This document shows positions 12,448-23,936 of a stretch of DNA of 64,000 bases, piece by piece. The translations under genes were made by a program, and so were the position numbers. How positions within the stretch are numbered: position 1 is the first letter of the stretch; each line of letters starts with the position of its first letter. The stretch is from Dolomedes plantarius (lineage: Eukaryota; Arthropoda; Arachnida; Araneae; Dolomedidae): positions 117,573,431 through 117,637,430 of the forward strand of contig OU015491.1 of the NCBI GenBank assembly GCA_907164885.2. The letters are read 5' to 3'. The notes under the pieces are model-generated. The model saw only the letters and a program-made list of their open reading frames with translations. It was not told where the DNA came from and did not search any database.

Positions 12448-13440
12448 TAAAGTTATAAAAGTGTAAAACTTTTTTTCACAAGTACCATTATCTGGGGCTC
12501 TTAAAAAAAGCAACCATCGTTCGAGAAACTCTCTCGGGATAGAAACAACTAAAATCGATTATTATCTACATTAACTGAGGCATGACGAATTTATGTACCC
12601 CTTTCCTGCTTTTCACGTGACTTCGAAGTGGAAATAAAACGCCGGGACTGCACATAAAAGAAATGGAAGAGTTATGAACTCTCATGGACTTACCGCCACC
12701 AGGAGAGAAAAGCAGCAAGACAGTCGGTTCCAATTCATCCTTAGGTCGTCTGCCTTCAAAACACAGTCCGAGATCCAAGTCCTCCTGCTCTCCGCATAAA
12801 AATAAAAAAAACCCGAAAAGAACATGTCAGAGACAGAAAAGAAAAAGAAAAGAAAAAAGAGAAAGATTTAATTAAGTGCGCGCCATCTGGAGGCACGCGA
12901 GTACTGCCCTCACTTGACCTTCAAAATTGTCGAGCGAGATTGCTGAACCCCAGATATTGGGAACTAGGATTTCATATTTTTATTCCAAGTTCCGAGGAAC
13001 AGGTTTAAGTGACTTGAGACAACAAAGACGTCTTGCGTGATACGAGTTCGAAATTCGACAGTTGATACTGACCCCACGACTCGCAGAAGTCGTGAACCAA
13101 CCAATAACTGGCTCTTCAAGTCCTTTTTGCGACTCCTGGATTATTATTATTTTTTTTTCTTTTTCCCAATCGGAGCGTGGAAAGATTGATACAAAGGAAT
13201 AAACGCGATAAAGCAATTTTACCTCTCACGAGAGCCTTGTTTATGGGCAATGACTGAGTGCGTTCTTGGAAGTATATGAAGAACATGAAAATTATTTTTC
13301 GAAGAAGGGGGGGGGGGGGGGAGTAGAATTTTTTTCAAAAGTGTTATGATATTACTTTTGTGAATGGCTGTCACTCTTTTCTGTATTTAATCACATTAAA
13401 TATTTATTAAAAAAATTCCGAAATAACACTGTGACGATTC
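12448..13440. other. no gene supported
   Basis: Open frames of 60-80 codons on both strands lack recognisable domains. A G-run sits at 13308-13321. Confidence 0.4.
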
Positions 13441-14001
13441 TTAAGGCTGCTGTGTACCAATGGCGCAACCAGGGGGGGAAAGGGCCCTCCCCCCCAAAAA
13501 AAAGAAATTGCATTATGAATATTGATTTTGCATTATAAATATTTTTATCCGTTCATCTCGCCCCTCCCCCCCCCCCCCAAGAAAAAATCCTGGGTGCGCC
13601 ACTGCTGTGTACTAACCCTATTGGATACGCTTACCTCAATGTTAACCTATGGAGATAATGTGTCTACTATTTACAGCTACATAAATGCTGATAATCCAAT
13701 AAAAATGGTATTTTCATACAGCCAGAACTTCTATGCACCTTGCAATAGGATTGAATTAATAAATTGCGTCAACCAAAGAAATTTCTGAGCATTTAAAACA
13801 CACTATACCATATTTTTCCCCCGAATAATTAAAATTCTAAAATATTATTTGCATTTTTTTAAGGTGTAAAATTTCTTTCCCATTTACTGAGTACAAATAA
13901 AAAAATCTTTCAATCCAAGTAGGCAATCCTTGGACAAATTTTCTCCATAGGTTAACATTAAGGTGAGCGAATCCAATAGGGTTAGTACACGGCAGCCTTA
14001 A
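13441..14001. mobile_element. TTAA-flanked MITE, reference copy
   Basis: TTAA at 13441-13444 and 13998-14001. Inside these the left end is GGCTGCTGTGTAC... and the right end is its inverted counterpart GTACACGGCAGCC. The TIR similarity extends through ttggat, gcttacctcaatgttaacc and tatggagA, roughly 60-70 bp. Contains the hAT MITE at 13458-13604; without that and its TSD the element is 406 bp. A piggyBac- or Kolobok-type mobiliser is implied by the TTAA target. Confidence 0.85.
13458..13604. mobile_element. hAT MITE, 147 bp, 8-bp TSD
   Basis: The ends are CAATGGCGCAACCAGG and, reverse-complemented, CAGTGGCGCACCCAGG. The 8-bp target CTGTGTAC is present on both sides (13450-13457 and 13605-13612). 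It lies inside the left TIR of the TTAA element. Confidence 0.9.
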
Positions 14002-14194
14002 ACATAAAGCTGGGATGATATTATGCTCTGGAGAAATTCAGCCGTAGAATAAGGAAACTCTTTGAGTAAACATTCGGCAGATATCAGAATCTCGGAATGT
14101 AACAAGCTTAAGTATGCAGGGAATTTTTAATGAATTTTGAAAGGAAAAGTAATGGAAATTCAAAAGTTTTTTAAATTTCTAAAGTTTATGTCTA

Positions 14195-14330
14195 GACCGA
14201 ATATAGGCATGTTAAATCCGTTGGCCGGTAAGTCCTTCCATGTTGTCAGAGGAAGGGGGAAGGTACGAGTCCAATAGATGTCGCCCAGGGGCTGGGTGTG
14301 CTCGGTCTAAATTGAGGTGGCAGAAAGGAG
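14195..14330 (+). repeat. SINE family 1, partial
   Basis: Body sequence shared with the copy at 7023, including tatgggcatgttaaa-like, 'gtccttccatg' and 'gatgtcgccc' blocks. The head and the (AAC)n tail are missing. Confidence 0.65.
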
Positions 14331-16503
14331 TGGTGTTGGTTCACCTATACGATGTCGTCTTTGTAAGCTACCAACGAATCTCGCGAATGCCTTGGGTGAA
14401 CGTCGAAGGACAATATGCCCTCCGTATTTGGCAACAACAACAATTCTTGAGTGACGTATTGAGTGCTTATTAAGAGTGAGTACTTCATTCTCTTATCATA
14501 AGAATTACCAGGTATTCTGATTACTTAACGATTAGTGTTTATTTACTATAACACAATTCCACACCATATTTTCTGCCACAGGCTGATATTTAAAGTTACA
14601 TTACTTTACAATTCTGCTAATTGAAACTTAACCAATTTTAATTACAACTTCTACAATTTTAAAGCTTACGTTGATTTAAGCCCCTCTGGTCTACCTAATT
14701 TTAGGTTCTCAAAACCAACTTTTTAAAGACCTATTCGATCGTTTCATATCAATTAAAAAGTTGAACTCAAATCGGGTGCAAGTGGTGACTGAAAGTGTCC
14801 GAGATTGAAAGATAAGGTGATTGACCCAAATCCAAAAATTCCGTAACAGTGCTTTAACTTACACTTTCACCTGGGGATATCACTTTCGTTTTCTTATTTT
14901 TATTTATTTATTTAATTATTATTATTATTATTATTATAATTATTATTATTATTATTATTAAAACGAATCTTTTTTTTCAGGGAAAAAAATTAACTTGAGG
15001 GTGTACTGTAGTCAATAAAAAGACAAGCCTTTCGCTTCAATTACTTTACTACGATACGTTAAACATACTACAACTACAACATTTAAAGCAAGTATATACA
15101 GCGAGTTAGAATATATAGTTAGATCATCAGGTTGACTTCAGGTTCAAAGATAGCTCTGGCCTATAAGCCCTCTGACGAGGAGAGCATACGTCTCTCTGCC
15201 CTAAAAAATCAGCTCTCTCCTCGTGGACTCTTACCGCCTGTCTTTATACTGTCGGCGAATTCAAAGGGATTTCTCTGGCATTTGAAGTGCTGGTAAGTAT
15301 TCGAAGTTTATGGGATTCCAGACGTCACTATAGTGTCAAAAATCTGAAGAGCCCTCGAACCACTCTGGGATTTATGCGTTCTATAGCGTCAAAACCGCAC
15401 ATTACAAGAACTTTATGGCCTCTTATCCTAGAGTTTATGAAACCACTCAGATCAACAGTTCGGAGATAGATGACATGTTGAGGGGTAGGAACGGGGCATC
15501 ACATACTTATATAAATACTAATTTCGTGTAGTAATTGAGACAATGTCACAAGGGGTTATGGACGAAATCGAAAACTGTTTGGGAACTAGTGTGTAACCTA
15601 CTAGGTTTGTTGAGAGAAAATAAAGTTATTTTTGCACCTCAAATGATATAATGCTGTGACAGAATAAAATTGTCCTATTCCTTTCAAGAAAAGTTTTAGG
15701 GGATAAATGATAGTCATTATTATTTTTTACAAAGAAAGCTAATACTTAAATGAAAAAATGGATAAGAACGAAAGTCACGCCTTCATTTAATGAAATATGT
15801 ACCGCAATTTCCAGCCTGTAATCCTTACTCGGATATTTCGTCACGGAAAAATAAATAAATATTTTTACTGTAAACCGCAGAGGATTCGGCTCCACTTCAC
15901 CTGCTTCTTTTGACATACTTGGTACCACCGCCGTTTGACGATGCGAATAAAAGCATTACGGTCTCATTTAGGATAGAGTACTATACATTTAAGTAATCAT
16001 CCTCTCATTTTTAGAATTTTTATTTGTTCCTATAAGAGTAACGATTTTTTCGATGGCAGAAAAAAATTAGTAAGACCCAAAGTTTTACCTTTCAAATCGT
16101 CATGTCGTAAAGCGCCATAAACAGTTCATTAGCGAGATTTGGAATCCTGTAATAAAAATTTAAGGAAGATTTTAAGACGTGAAACAGTTAATTATATCGG
16201 AATTTGCCGCTAAACTTCCACAAAATGCAGATTTTCCTGTTACTGAAATTTTTGCACCTAGATTGAAAACTGTTTTTTAAAGGTATTCTTTCGCTGACAA
16301 CTATAAACAGTTTTAGAGAATTTTAATTTTTTAGCGAGGGGTAAATAACTGAAAATTGTATATTTAATTTAAAAATTTTCAGCTGAAAATGCTTCTGGAA
16401 TCAAACGCTAGTTTAAGATTACTTTCTATTTTGTATTGTAAATAATAGGAGAATTTACAAATACGGTTTGTGGCGGGGGTTCAAATTCCAGATCGATTTT
16501 TCG
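14331..16503. other. no gene supported
   Basis: Short frames only. 14919-14960 is a (TTA)n run. 15007-15290 has a TATA-like box on the minus strand and a CA-ended segment that may be an old solo LTR, but no matching second end was found. Confidence 0.35.
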
Positions 16504-16815
16504 TAAATTTGTTTAAAACCAAAACCAAAATCTGTTGTTTTTGTTCCTAATGCCCTCTGGTAGAAAGTTCTAGACCAGGTCCATGTAGGTTTCGGGCTGA
16601 GGAGTGCGGCTCCAGTTTATAATAGCACCACAGAGATAGGAGTCTGACTTGGATAGGTGCCACCAAAATACTGACCGAATACAAGGGACGACATCTGGGG
16701 GGATCGTACCTTCTCCAACCACTGACCTCAAAGAAGGATTTTCCGGTCTACGGATTTAACGTGTCCATATCCGTCCTAGACACGAAGGTATTTAACGTGT
16801 GAGGTATTGAATCCA
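16504..16815 (-). repeat. SINE family 1, reversed, nearly full length
   Basis: Begins with the reversed (AAC)n-type tail (aaaaccaaaaccaaaatctg, tgtttttg), then the shared blocks agaccaggtccatgtagg, 'gcaccacagagatagg' and 'tgaccTCAaaGAAGGAttttc', and ends at 'gtgaggtattgaatcc', the reversed B-box region. Confidence 0.75.
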
Positions 16816-17350
16816 AATTAACCCCCTTGGTTTAAATAAATCACCGTTTGAAGTAGAAGAAGCGTCTTATGCAAATGAGCGGCGCTTTTCTACTAGACGG
16901 GAATCCCCGAGGATAGCGTACACGTGCGAGAGTGAGAGAGAATACTAAGAGGCGAGATCGGACGGAGGGAAGCGGCGAACGAAAAACAACTGGAGTGAAG
17001 ATAACTTTGCCATATAGCAGCCGGACATTATCAAGTTTAAAGGCGTTTTGAAGTTAGCTATCGTTCCAGCGACCTCATGATAAAGTGAAGACAGAATGGT
17101 TAGTGTGGCGTATGTACAAGCAGTAGCGTGGCTGAATTATGGTAGGGTTTCAGCAATATAACTACCGGGATTAACACACGCGATAAATAATTCCCAGTTG
17201 CCTGCTAGCAATTGAGTACGGTATTTATGTAGTCTAACTGTGTGGTAATAAATAGTTTAGAGTAGAAAACCTCGTCGGATCTAGTTAATGGTGAGTTCAT
17301 TGTTTAGTATATACATTACCATAAGAGTAAAGGAAACAGTGAACTTCACA
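16816..17350. other. no recognisable feature
   Basis: Relatively GC-richer stretch (16860-17100) with no long open frame. Might be an LTR or transposon interior; nothing more can be supported. Confidence 0.3.
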
Positions 17351-17351
17351 A

Positions 17352-17425
17352 ACGGTACTTGTCGGGATTCGATCTGAGCACACTGAGTACCGAAAACCGA
17401 CGCGCTACCCACCTCTGGCCCAAAA
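17352..17425 (-). repeat. tRNA-like SINE head fragment
   Basis: On the minus strand it carries gtgctcagatcgaatcccga, the same B-box context as SINE family 1, after an A-box-like 'gtgggtagcgcg'. No acceptor stem pairing, so a SINE piece and not a tRNA gene. Confidence 0.5.
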
Positions 17426-17542
17426 CCTCAATCTAAATCGACTAGTTTCACTGAGCACCCATAACTGATTGATTTTAAGTAACTGCCTTTATCTTTCGTT
17501 TACCATGTCTTTTCATTAAAAGGGATCTTAATTCATATTACC

Positions 17543-17762
17543 GTCAACTGGGGTAACTTTGGCTTTTGCGGGTAACTTTGGCCCAACAAGCGAAAAAAAT
17601 ATTGTATGTGCTGTATCTAGACTAAGGAGAGTGATTGTCACTTATTTATTGCAAGGGTCAATAGGTGTATTAAATATAATAGGTATAATAAGTATATAGG
17701 TATATTATAATAGGTTTGTTGGGCTAAAGTTACCCGCAAAGGCCAAAGTCACCCCAGTTGAC
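17543..17762. mobile_element. palindromic MITE, 220 bp
   Basis: About 46 bp terminal inverted repeats: gtcaactggggtaactttgg, cttttgcgggtaac, tttggcccaaca on the left and the inverse on the right. The middle is AT-rich and non-coding. Outer TSD not resolved. Confidence 0.8.
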
Positions 17763-18298
17763 AATTCACGTTTTAAAAATTAGAAAAAAATTATAAGAAA
17801 TAATTATTTAATAAACAAAGGAATTATTATATGTTTTTATTCCCGACTCCTTGTACCTTTTTAACGGTAGCGACTGACTTGTAGCAAAATGTTGTAATGT
17901 TATGGAATGCAACACCAGCATTCCGTAGTTAGTACCTGAAAACGAGCGACAAGCCGATCCGCTCAAGTTGAGCAATCGTGCTACACTAGACTGACGGTTT
18001 TTTCACGAGTCCCTTTAAGGCTGCTGTGTACTAACTCTATTGGATTAGCTCACCTCAATGCTAACCTATGGAGAAAATGTGTCTACTATTTGCAGCTACA
18101 TAAATGCTGATATTCCAATAAAAATAGTATTTTCATATAAGGAAAGTTGGGGTAACTGGGCCATAGATTTACAACTATTTATATACTATATTTTTAACAC
18201 ATTAAAATTATACTAATATGTATAATTTCCAAAAATATTTGTATTACATGTACTTTAGTAAGTCTTAAGGAGTATGTTTAATTTATGATATTGGATTT

Positions 18299-18334
<36 letters not shown>

Positions 18335-18524
18335 ATATTGTATATATTTTTAAATACAGGTGGGCCCAGTTCCCCTGATAATTGGGGTAACTGGACCACC
18401 CAGGTCTATTTCTCATAATAAACAACAGAATCTGTGACTGGATAAATAGATCCAATCAGTGGTGTAGCAAAGGGGGGGGGGGGGGGGGGGCAAGGGGGTC
18501 TATCATGCCCCGGGAGCCTCTCGC

Positions 18525-18606
18525 AGAGGGGCGCCAATGTAAGATCCATATATTATATTACTATATGTTTTCGAGGTGGATGCCAATATAAGGTCTATAT
18601 ATTATA
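18525..18606. repeat. minisatellite units left of mariner insertion
   Basis: About one and a half units of the same 52 bp repeat found at 19930-20560, cut off by the mariner element at its TA target. Confidence 0.8.
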
Positions 18607-19929
18607 CAGGCTGTTCACACATTTTTTTAGACGATGTATATTGTATTCACAAAACTAAATTACATAAAATTCTTGTGTTTTAAATGTTCTATTTGACATC
18701 CCTTATTCTGAAATATCTTTCGACACCGCAATTTCCAGGATAATAATGCCCTTTGGAGTGTCAGAAGAGGTATTCTATCCCATTCCTCCTGAACAGCTTT
18801 CCAGAGTCCTGTAAGGGTTTTGGGACGACGTTTGGATAATGCAGATTTTAAAAGTCCGAAAGCACAAAAATCCATAGGTGATACATCGGGAGATTTAGTA
18901 GGGATATCAGTGAAGGGTATGACCTTGATACCAGTTTTTTGTTCCATTTCTTTTAGGAAATTTACAGTGGATTTTGATGTGTGACTGCTAGCTTTGTCCT
19001 GATGGAGTCTCACAGATTGATGGCACTGTGGGTAAAGCGATGGTATTTCATTCAAAAAATTTGGCGTTAAAATATGTTCCTGATAGTATATGGAGTTAAT
19101 CTTGACATTTTTTCCCACTCTCTTTATATTTAACTTGCCATTATAAGAAAAACCAGCAACAATCATGAATCCCTTAGAAAAACTTCCTTTCGATTCTTTG
19201 AACCATGTACTTAAATTTTTTTCTCCCCTTTTATGATAATAAATGGCTCTTTTTTTTGTTGCAATCATTTAAATACACCCATGATTCATCTATTGTGACA
19301 ATTGTTTTCCATTTTTCTTTGGATAAGTGTTTCTCATATAGAATTCTGCAGCGTGTCCTGCGTTCAGCGATATGATTTGGAAGAAGACGATGCACATTGC
19401 GTTTTTTCGCTTTCTTAAGATTTAAATCAACGTTTATCATTTTGTTTACAGTGGACACCGAGCATTTTAATGATTTTGCAACTGTCCTTTGACTAGGGGG
19501 ATTTTCTTTTAACATTAAACAACGTTTATTATTATCACAACGTTTATCCTTTGCAATAGTCGAAGATGTTCGTTTTTTCCTTGGATACTTGTTTGGAATT
19601 TTTGTCCCACTTGAGGCTCCAATTTGACGTTTTTTTCCTTTCTTGTTGACGATATTACCTATCGACGCTTTAGATATCACAAAGCCATGATTCTCACATC
19701 GTTTTTGGATAACGGAGTATGCATATTTCTCTTCGGAAAGAGCATAAATGTAGCCTTCGAACCACTGCTTTGTTAAAAACGCCATTTTGAATAAAAACAA
19801 AACTTTCAAGCCGCAGATGATAATTTTGACTTTTAAAAACATAGTGCAATTGCAATTATTTCTTTTGCAGCAAACGATTTTTTATTACCGCTTACCAAAA
19901 TCGTCTAAAAAATGTGCGAACAGCCTCTG
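18607..19929 (-). mobile_element. Tc1/mariner element, DD41D type
   Basis: TIRs of about 28 bp: CAGGCTGTTCACACATTTTT at the left and CAGAGGCTGTTCGCACATTT reverse-complemented at the right, each followed by AGACGAT. Flanked by TA (18605-18606 and 19930-19931). 1,323 bp with one transposase gene on the minus strand. Joining the flanks restores a minisatellite unit. Confidence 0.9.
18660..19785 (-). pseudogene. DD41D Tc1/mariner transposase, one frameshift
   Basis: Start MAFLTKQWFEGYIYALSEEK at the ATG ending at 19785. The N-terminal HTH half continues to TIDESWVYLNDCNKK, where an A-run at about 19249-19257 shifts the frame. The second half continues RAIYYHKRG to the stop at 18660. Catalytic motifs: TIDESW (first D), LHQDKASSH (second D) and SPDVSPMDF (third D). 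There are 41 residues between the second and third, a DD41D arrangement as in the rosa clade. Total about 370 residues. One indel in a homopolymer is the only visible lesion. Confidence 0.85.
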
Positions 19930-20560
19930 TATTACTATATGTTTTTCAGGGTAGGGCCCCAATATAAGGTCTATGTATTATATTACCATATGTTTTTCGG
20001 GGAGGGCGCCAATATAAGGTATATATATTATATTACTATATTATTTTGTGGGGGGCGCTAATATAAGGTCTATATATTATATTACTATATGTTTTTAGGG
20101 GACGGCACCATCATAAGGTCTATATATTATGTTACTATATGCTTTTCGGGGGGGGACTGCCAATATAAGGTCTATATATTATGTTATTATATGTTTATCG
20201 AGGACGCCAATATAGGGTCTATATATTATATTACTATATGTTTTTCAGGGGAGGGCCCCAATATAAGGTCTATATATTATATTACTATATGTTTTTCGGG
20301 GAGGGCGCCAATATAAGGTATATATATTATATTACTATATTATTTTGTGGGGGGCGCTAATATAAGGTCTATATATTATATTACTATATGTTTTTAGGGG
20401 AGGGCACCAACATAAGGTCTATATATTATGTTACTATATGCTTTTCGGGGGGGAGTGCCAATATAAGGTCTATATATTATGTTATTATATGTTTATCGAG
20501 GGCGCTAATATAGGGTCTATATATTATATTACTATATGTTTTTCAGGGGGGGGGGCGCCA
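19930..20560. repeat. 52 bp minisatellite with six-unit higher-order period
   Basis: About 12 units of the form 'ttactatatgtttttcgggg' + 'agggcgccaatataaggtct' + atatattata. Variant units (ttttgtgggg, tttttagggg, gcttttcgggg, gtttatcgag, tttttcaggg) follow each other in the same order twice, giving a period near 297 bp. Confidence 0.85.
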
Positions 20561-21463
20561 CAAAGGTATCGTGCCCCGAGCGCCAGTTATGCTCGCTACG
20601 CCACTGGATCCAATGCTTGTATATCTAGAAAAAAAAATTGTACCCCCATTTAAAAATAATTTTTCAAAGCAATTTTGCAAGATAGATTGTTGCAAACACC
20701 GGAAAAAAATAACACACAAAGTGATTGAAAAACAAAATGTAATTGACTATAAACTCATTTTCAAAAGTACAAACATACTTTCTAGCTTAGTTAGTAGCTG
20801 TAATGGCATTTTTTATTGAAAAATGCAATATTAATTTGAGTTTAACAAGCCCTGAGTTAGTTAACGAGTTAAGGGGCGAATTAATGTGTCACTTGCAAAA
20901 AAAAATTTTTTGTAATTACTTAACGAGTAGTAAACTTAAGTGAATAAGAACACAAACGAGTGACTTAAATACTTAACTTATAATAATTAAACTTACTCAT
21001 ACTCAAATATTTTCACACTCAATAATTTCTATGTAAATATGACGCAAATCTTGTGTGAGTTATAAGAAAAAAAAAAAAAAAACATGTTTGAATTCTCACA
21101 AGCTATAAAAGTATAAATTTTTCCAACAACATTCTATCTATAAAGACTTGATTGACTTTATTGCAACTTATTAACATAACTTAATTAGTTCAGTTACTTA
21201 GGTTGGGTTAGTAGTAGTTAATATAAGCATAAGTGGGTCAGTGTGAGGTAACTGGGTCATACCTGGACCCAGTTACCCTGAAGGTATGGCCCAGTTACCC
21301 CAAATCACTAAATCTGATGGGGTAACTGGGTCATACCCCTCCACAGACCTTTAACTTTCAGGATAGGTTAAAACACTACACAGAAGGCTATTTTGACATT
21401 AACTGAGGTAAAAATTCTTGCATTCAATTTTTGAGAGATAAAAATAGACTTATAAAAAAGGTA

Positions 21464-22547
21464 CAGATTTCTCAGACGCACCAAGTTGAAAGCTTGGCGA
21501 TTTTGTGTATGGCGTGGTAACCATGCGATTTTGGCGAAATTTTTTGGTTGCCAAGCTGAGGCGATTAAGGCGCCAACGTTGTGGCTCCTGTAAATTCGTG
21601 ACGTATTTATCATGTGATTATTTCGTGACGGATGTATCACGTGCATTTGACACGTGATTTATTTTGACGAATTAAAAGATTCTTCTTATGTTGAACAATT
21701 TTGAATGCGGTGTGTGAGTTTTTAAAATAATGGTGGATTATAAAGTTAAGTTTAAATTTTGTGCATTATTTGGTGTTATATGTGTGTTTTTTGGTGCTAT
21801 GTTCATTTATTGAGTGCAATGATTTTATTGAAAACAGGTATGTAATAGGTTTTGTATGGAGAATTGCCGTTTACGCCTACGAATTCGTATGGCCAGCGTA
21901 AGTTTTGCTTTACTGACCGCTACAGCCAGCGGCAGCGGCTTTTCTGTAATGTTTTTGGACTGACGCGGAACGTAGCGTAGCGAAGTGTAGCGAGGGTATC
22001 TGAGCGAAGCGAAGATCCCGTGTGCGCTTACGAGTTTCGTAAAGCCAGCGGGAAGTTTGCTTTCCAACTTATTTTTTCTTGCTTCGTCACCATTGATGTT
22101 TTTGTTTACATTTCGCATTTGTTTCACTGACCGCTACAGCCACCGGAAGCTTTGTGGTACTGTACTACAGCCAGCGGTGCGTAGCGAAGCCAGCGGCAGC
22201 GGCTTTTCTGTAATGTTTTTGGACTGACGCGGAACGTAGCGAAGCGGAGTGTAGCGAGGGTATCTGAGCGAAGCGAAGATCCCGTGTGCGCTTACGAGTT
22301 TCGTAAAGCCAGCGGTAAGTTTGTTTTCCAACTTATTTGTTGTTTCTTAGTCGCCATTGATGTTTTTGTTTACATTTCGCACTTTAACATGTCTGCGGAG
22401 TAGGGAAAAGTTGGCGTCAAAAACATTTGACGCCAACTTTTTGTCAAGTTGGTGCCAAAATGTGTTGACGCCATCTTTCCGCCAAGTTGGCGTCAAAAAG
22501 TTTTGGCGCCAACTTGTCGCCAAGCCCGGTGCGTCTCAGAAATCTGT
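21464..22547. mobile_element. possible nested TIR element with internal duplication
   Basis: Left ACAGATTTCTCAGACGCACC and right, reverse-complemented, ACAGATTTCTGAGACGCACC form a 20 bp near-perfect TIR. Inside, a 200-230 bp GC-richer block (cagcggcagcggcttttctg ... cgaagcgaagatcccgtgtg) occurs twice, near 21905-22110 and 22160-22370. A set of gttggcg/cgccaac inverted repeats lies next to each end. No TSD was found, so it may belong to the host element. Confidence 0.5.
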
Positions 22548-23170
22548 TCCACATTCTTCACCCAAGCTGGAGACCAAAGGGCTGTTGTTTTGTTGACTTC
22601 AGCTTACCAGTGCTGCCACAACAGAGTTGAATTATCCCCTGATATGTAAAGGAAAAATCTGGGAGGGGATGGCCCAGTTAACCCAACTTACCTTAACCTG
22701 AACTTTTATGCACCTTACAACAGGATTCATTTTATAAATTTCGTCCACCATAGGAATTTAGCCCAGTAGCTATGTACATCTTACCGCGCAAAAGATCAGG
22801 TATTAGATTTTTTTTTCTACTTGTATACGTATCGTTTTTGTTATCGTATATGTTTAGTCCAGTAGTGAAAAACCAAGTTTTCCAATTCGAAAGACCTCGG
22901 AGGAATTTTCTGTGCCCTAAAAACAACGAAATTGTTTTAACTTTTTTTAGTTTTTTTCAAATATCTTGGCAATGGTTGGTTCTAGAGCTTAGATTGCAGT
23001 TACAATCTTAAAGAAGACAAAATTTTTAGCAAATATTACATTTACATCTTTTTTCTAAACCCAATAACAAGCGAGCTACAGCGTCAGGAATATAGGATAT
23101 TTTATTCAACTTGTCGAGAAAGACGCAAAACTTACTTCTCTAACACACAAACTCGGGCAATTGCTATATA

Positions 23171-23936
23171 CAGTATGCCCACTCAAGTCCCTTCCCACCC
23201 TCTTAACTTCGGAACGGCTGCTGCTATATTCATAAAAGTGGTGTCTAGGTATAGTAAAGTAGCCATGCGCTACTGAATAAAACCACCTACCGCGCCACCT
23301 GGTGGAAAATAGCGGAGTTAGCATTCCTATCTCGAAAACGGAATGAGATAGAGGAAAAAAGTGATTCACAAAGTTGTAGAGCATTATCGATTTAGTAAGA
23401 AAAGACACCTTGTGGACATTAATGCGAAGAATAGAATGGTTAAAAAGTGCATTTGTTTTTTCGTGATTTCCTACACTGGATGTCATGAAACTTGAACGGA
23501 AGGAGAAATGATTATCTTTCGGGCAAAACACGACACCGCAATGACGGTGAGAAGTTTGAACATCTCAAATAAAGGTATATTGTTAAAACTAGTTGTTTTT
23601 TTCTTTCTCAGGTCGTTTTGTCACGTCACAATGTAGGAAATCACGAAAAAACAAATGCGCGGTTTAACCGTTCTATATTTTGCTTTGATGTCCCCAAGGT
23701 ATCTATTTGTACTAAATCAATGATTTTCTACAACTTTGTAAATCACTTTTTTCCCCTATCTCGTTCCGTTTTGGAGATAGGATTGCTAACTCCGCAGTTT
23801 TCCACCAGGTGGCGCGGCAGGTGGTTTTATTCAGTAGCGCATGGCTACTTTACTATACCTAGACACCACTTTTATGAATATAGCAGCAGCCGTTCCGAAG
23901 TTAAGAGGGTGTGAAGGGACTTTAGTGGGCATGCTG
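23171..23936. mobile_element. MITE with about 330 bp inverted repeats
   Basis: Starts CAGTATGCCCACTCAAGTCC; the right end reverse-complemented is CAGCATGCCCACTAAAGTCC. Flanked by TA on both sides. The two arms (23171-23490 and 23630-23936) stay alignable through 'ctatattcataaaagtggtg' and 'gtagcgcatggctacttta'-type blocks. The loop is about 140 bp. No complete gene. Confidence 0.85.

Larger units (their letters stand above)
18457..20606. mobile_element. hAT-type non-autonomous element carrying a minisatellite
   Basis: Ends CAGTGGTGTAGCaaag and, reverse-complemented, CAGTGGCGTAGCgagc. The 8-bp target GATCCAAT is perfectly duplicated (18449-18456 and 20607-20614). The interior is a 52 bp-unit minisatellite plus a nested Tc1/mariner element. 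No hAT transposase is present. Confidence 0.9.
18140..22693. mobile_element. TA-flanked DNA element, 4.55 kb with inserts
   Basis: The left end AGGAAAGTTGGGGTAACTGG and the right end reverse-complemented AGGTAAGTTGGGTTAACTGG, both followed by GCCA, form the TIRs. TA is duplicated at 18138-18139 and 22694-22695. Internal copies of the ggtaactgggtca motif occur near 18385, 21245, 21290 and 21320. It contains the hAT element 18457-20606. No gene of its own is recognised. Confidence 0.8.

Noticed and set aside
15007..15500. Possible solo LTR on the minus strand (TATA-like box near 15245, CA-type end at 15007)
   Set aside because: No matching TG end, no target duplication and no second copy in the window.
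23106..23914. Two similar frames (141 codons minus, 98 codons plus) sharing a peptide
   Set aside because: They arise because the two arms of the palindromic MITE are inverted copies; there is no domain.
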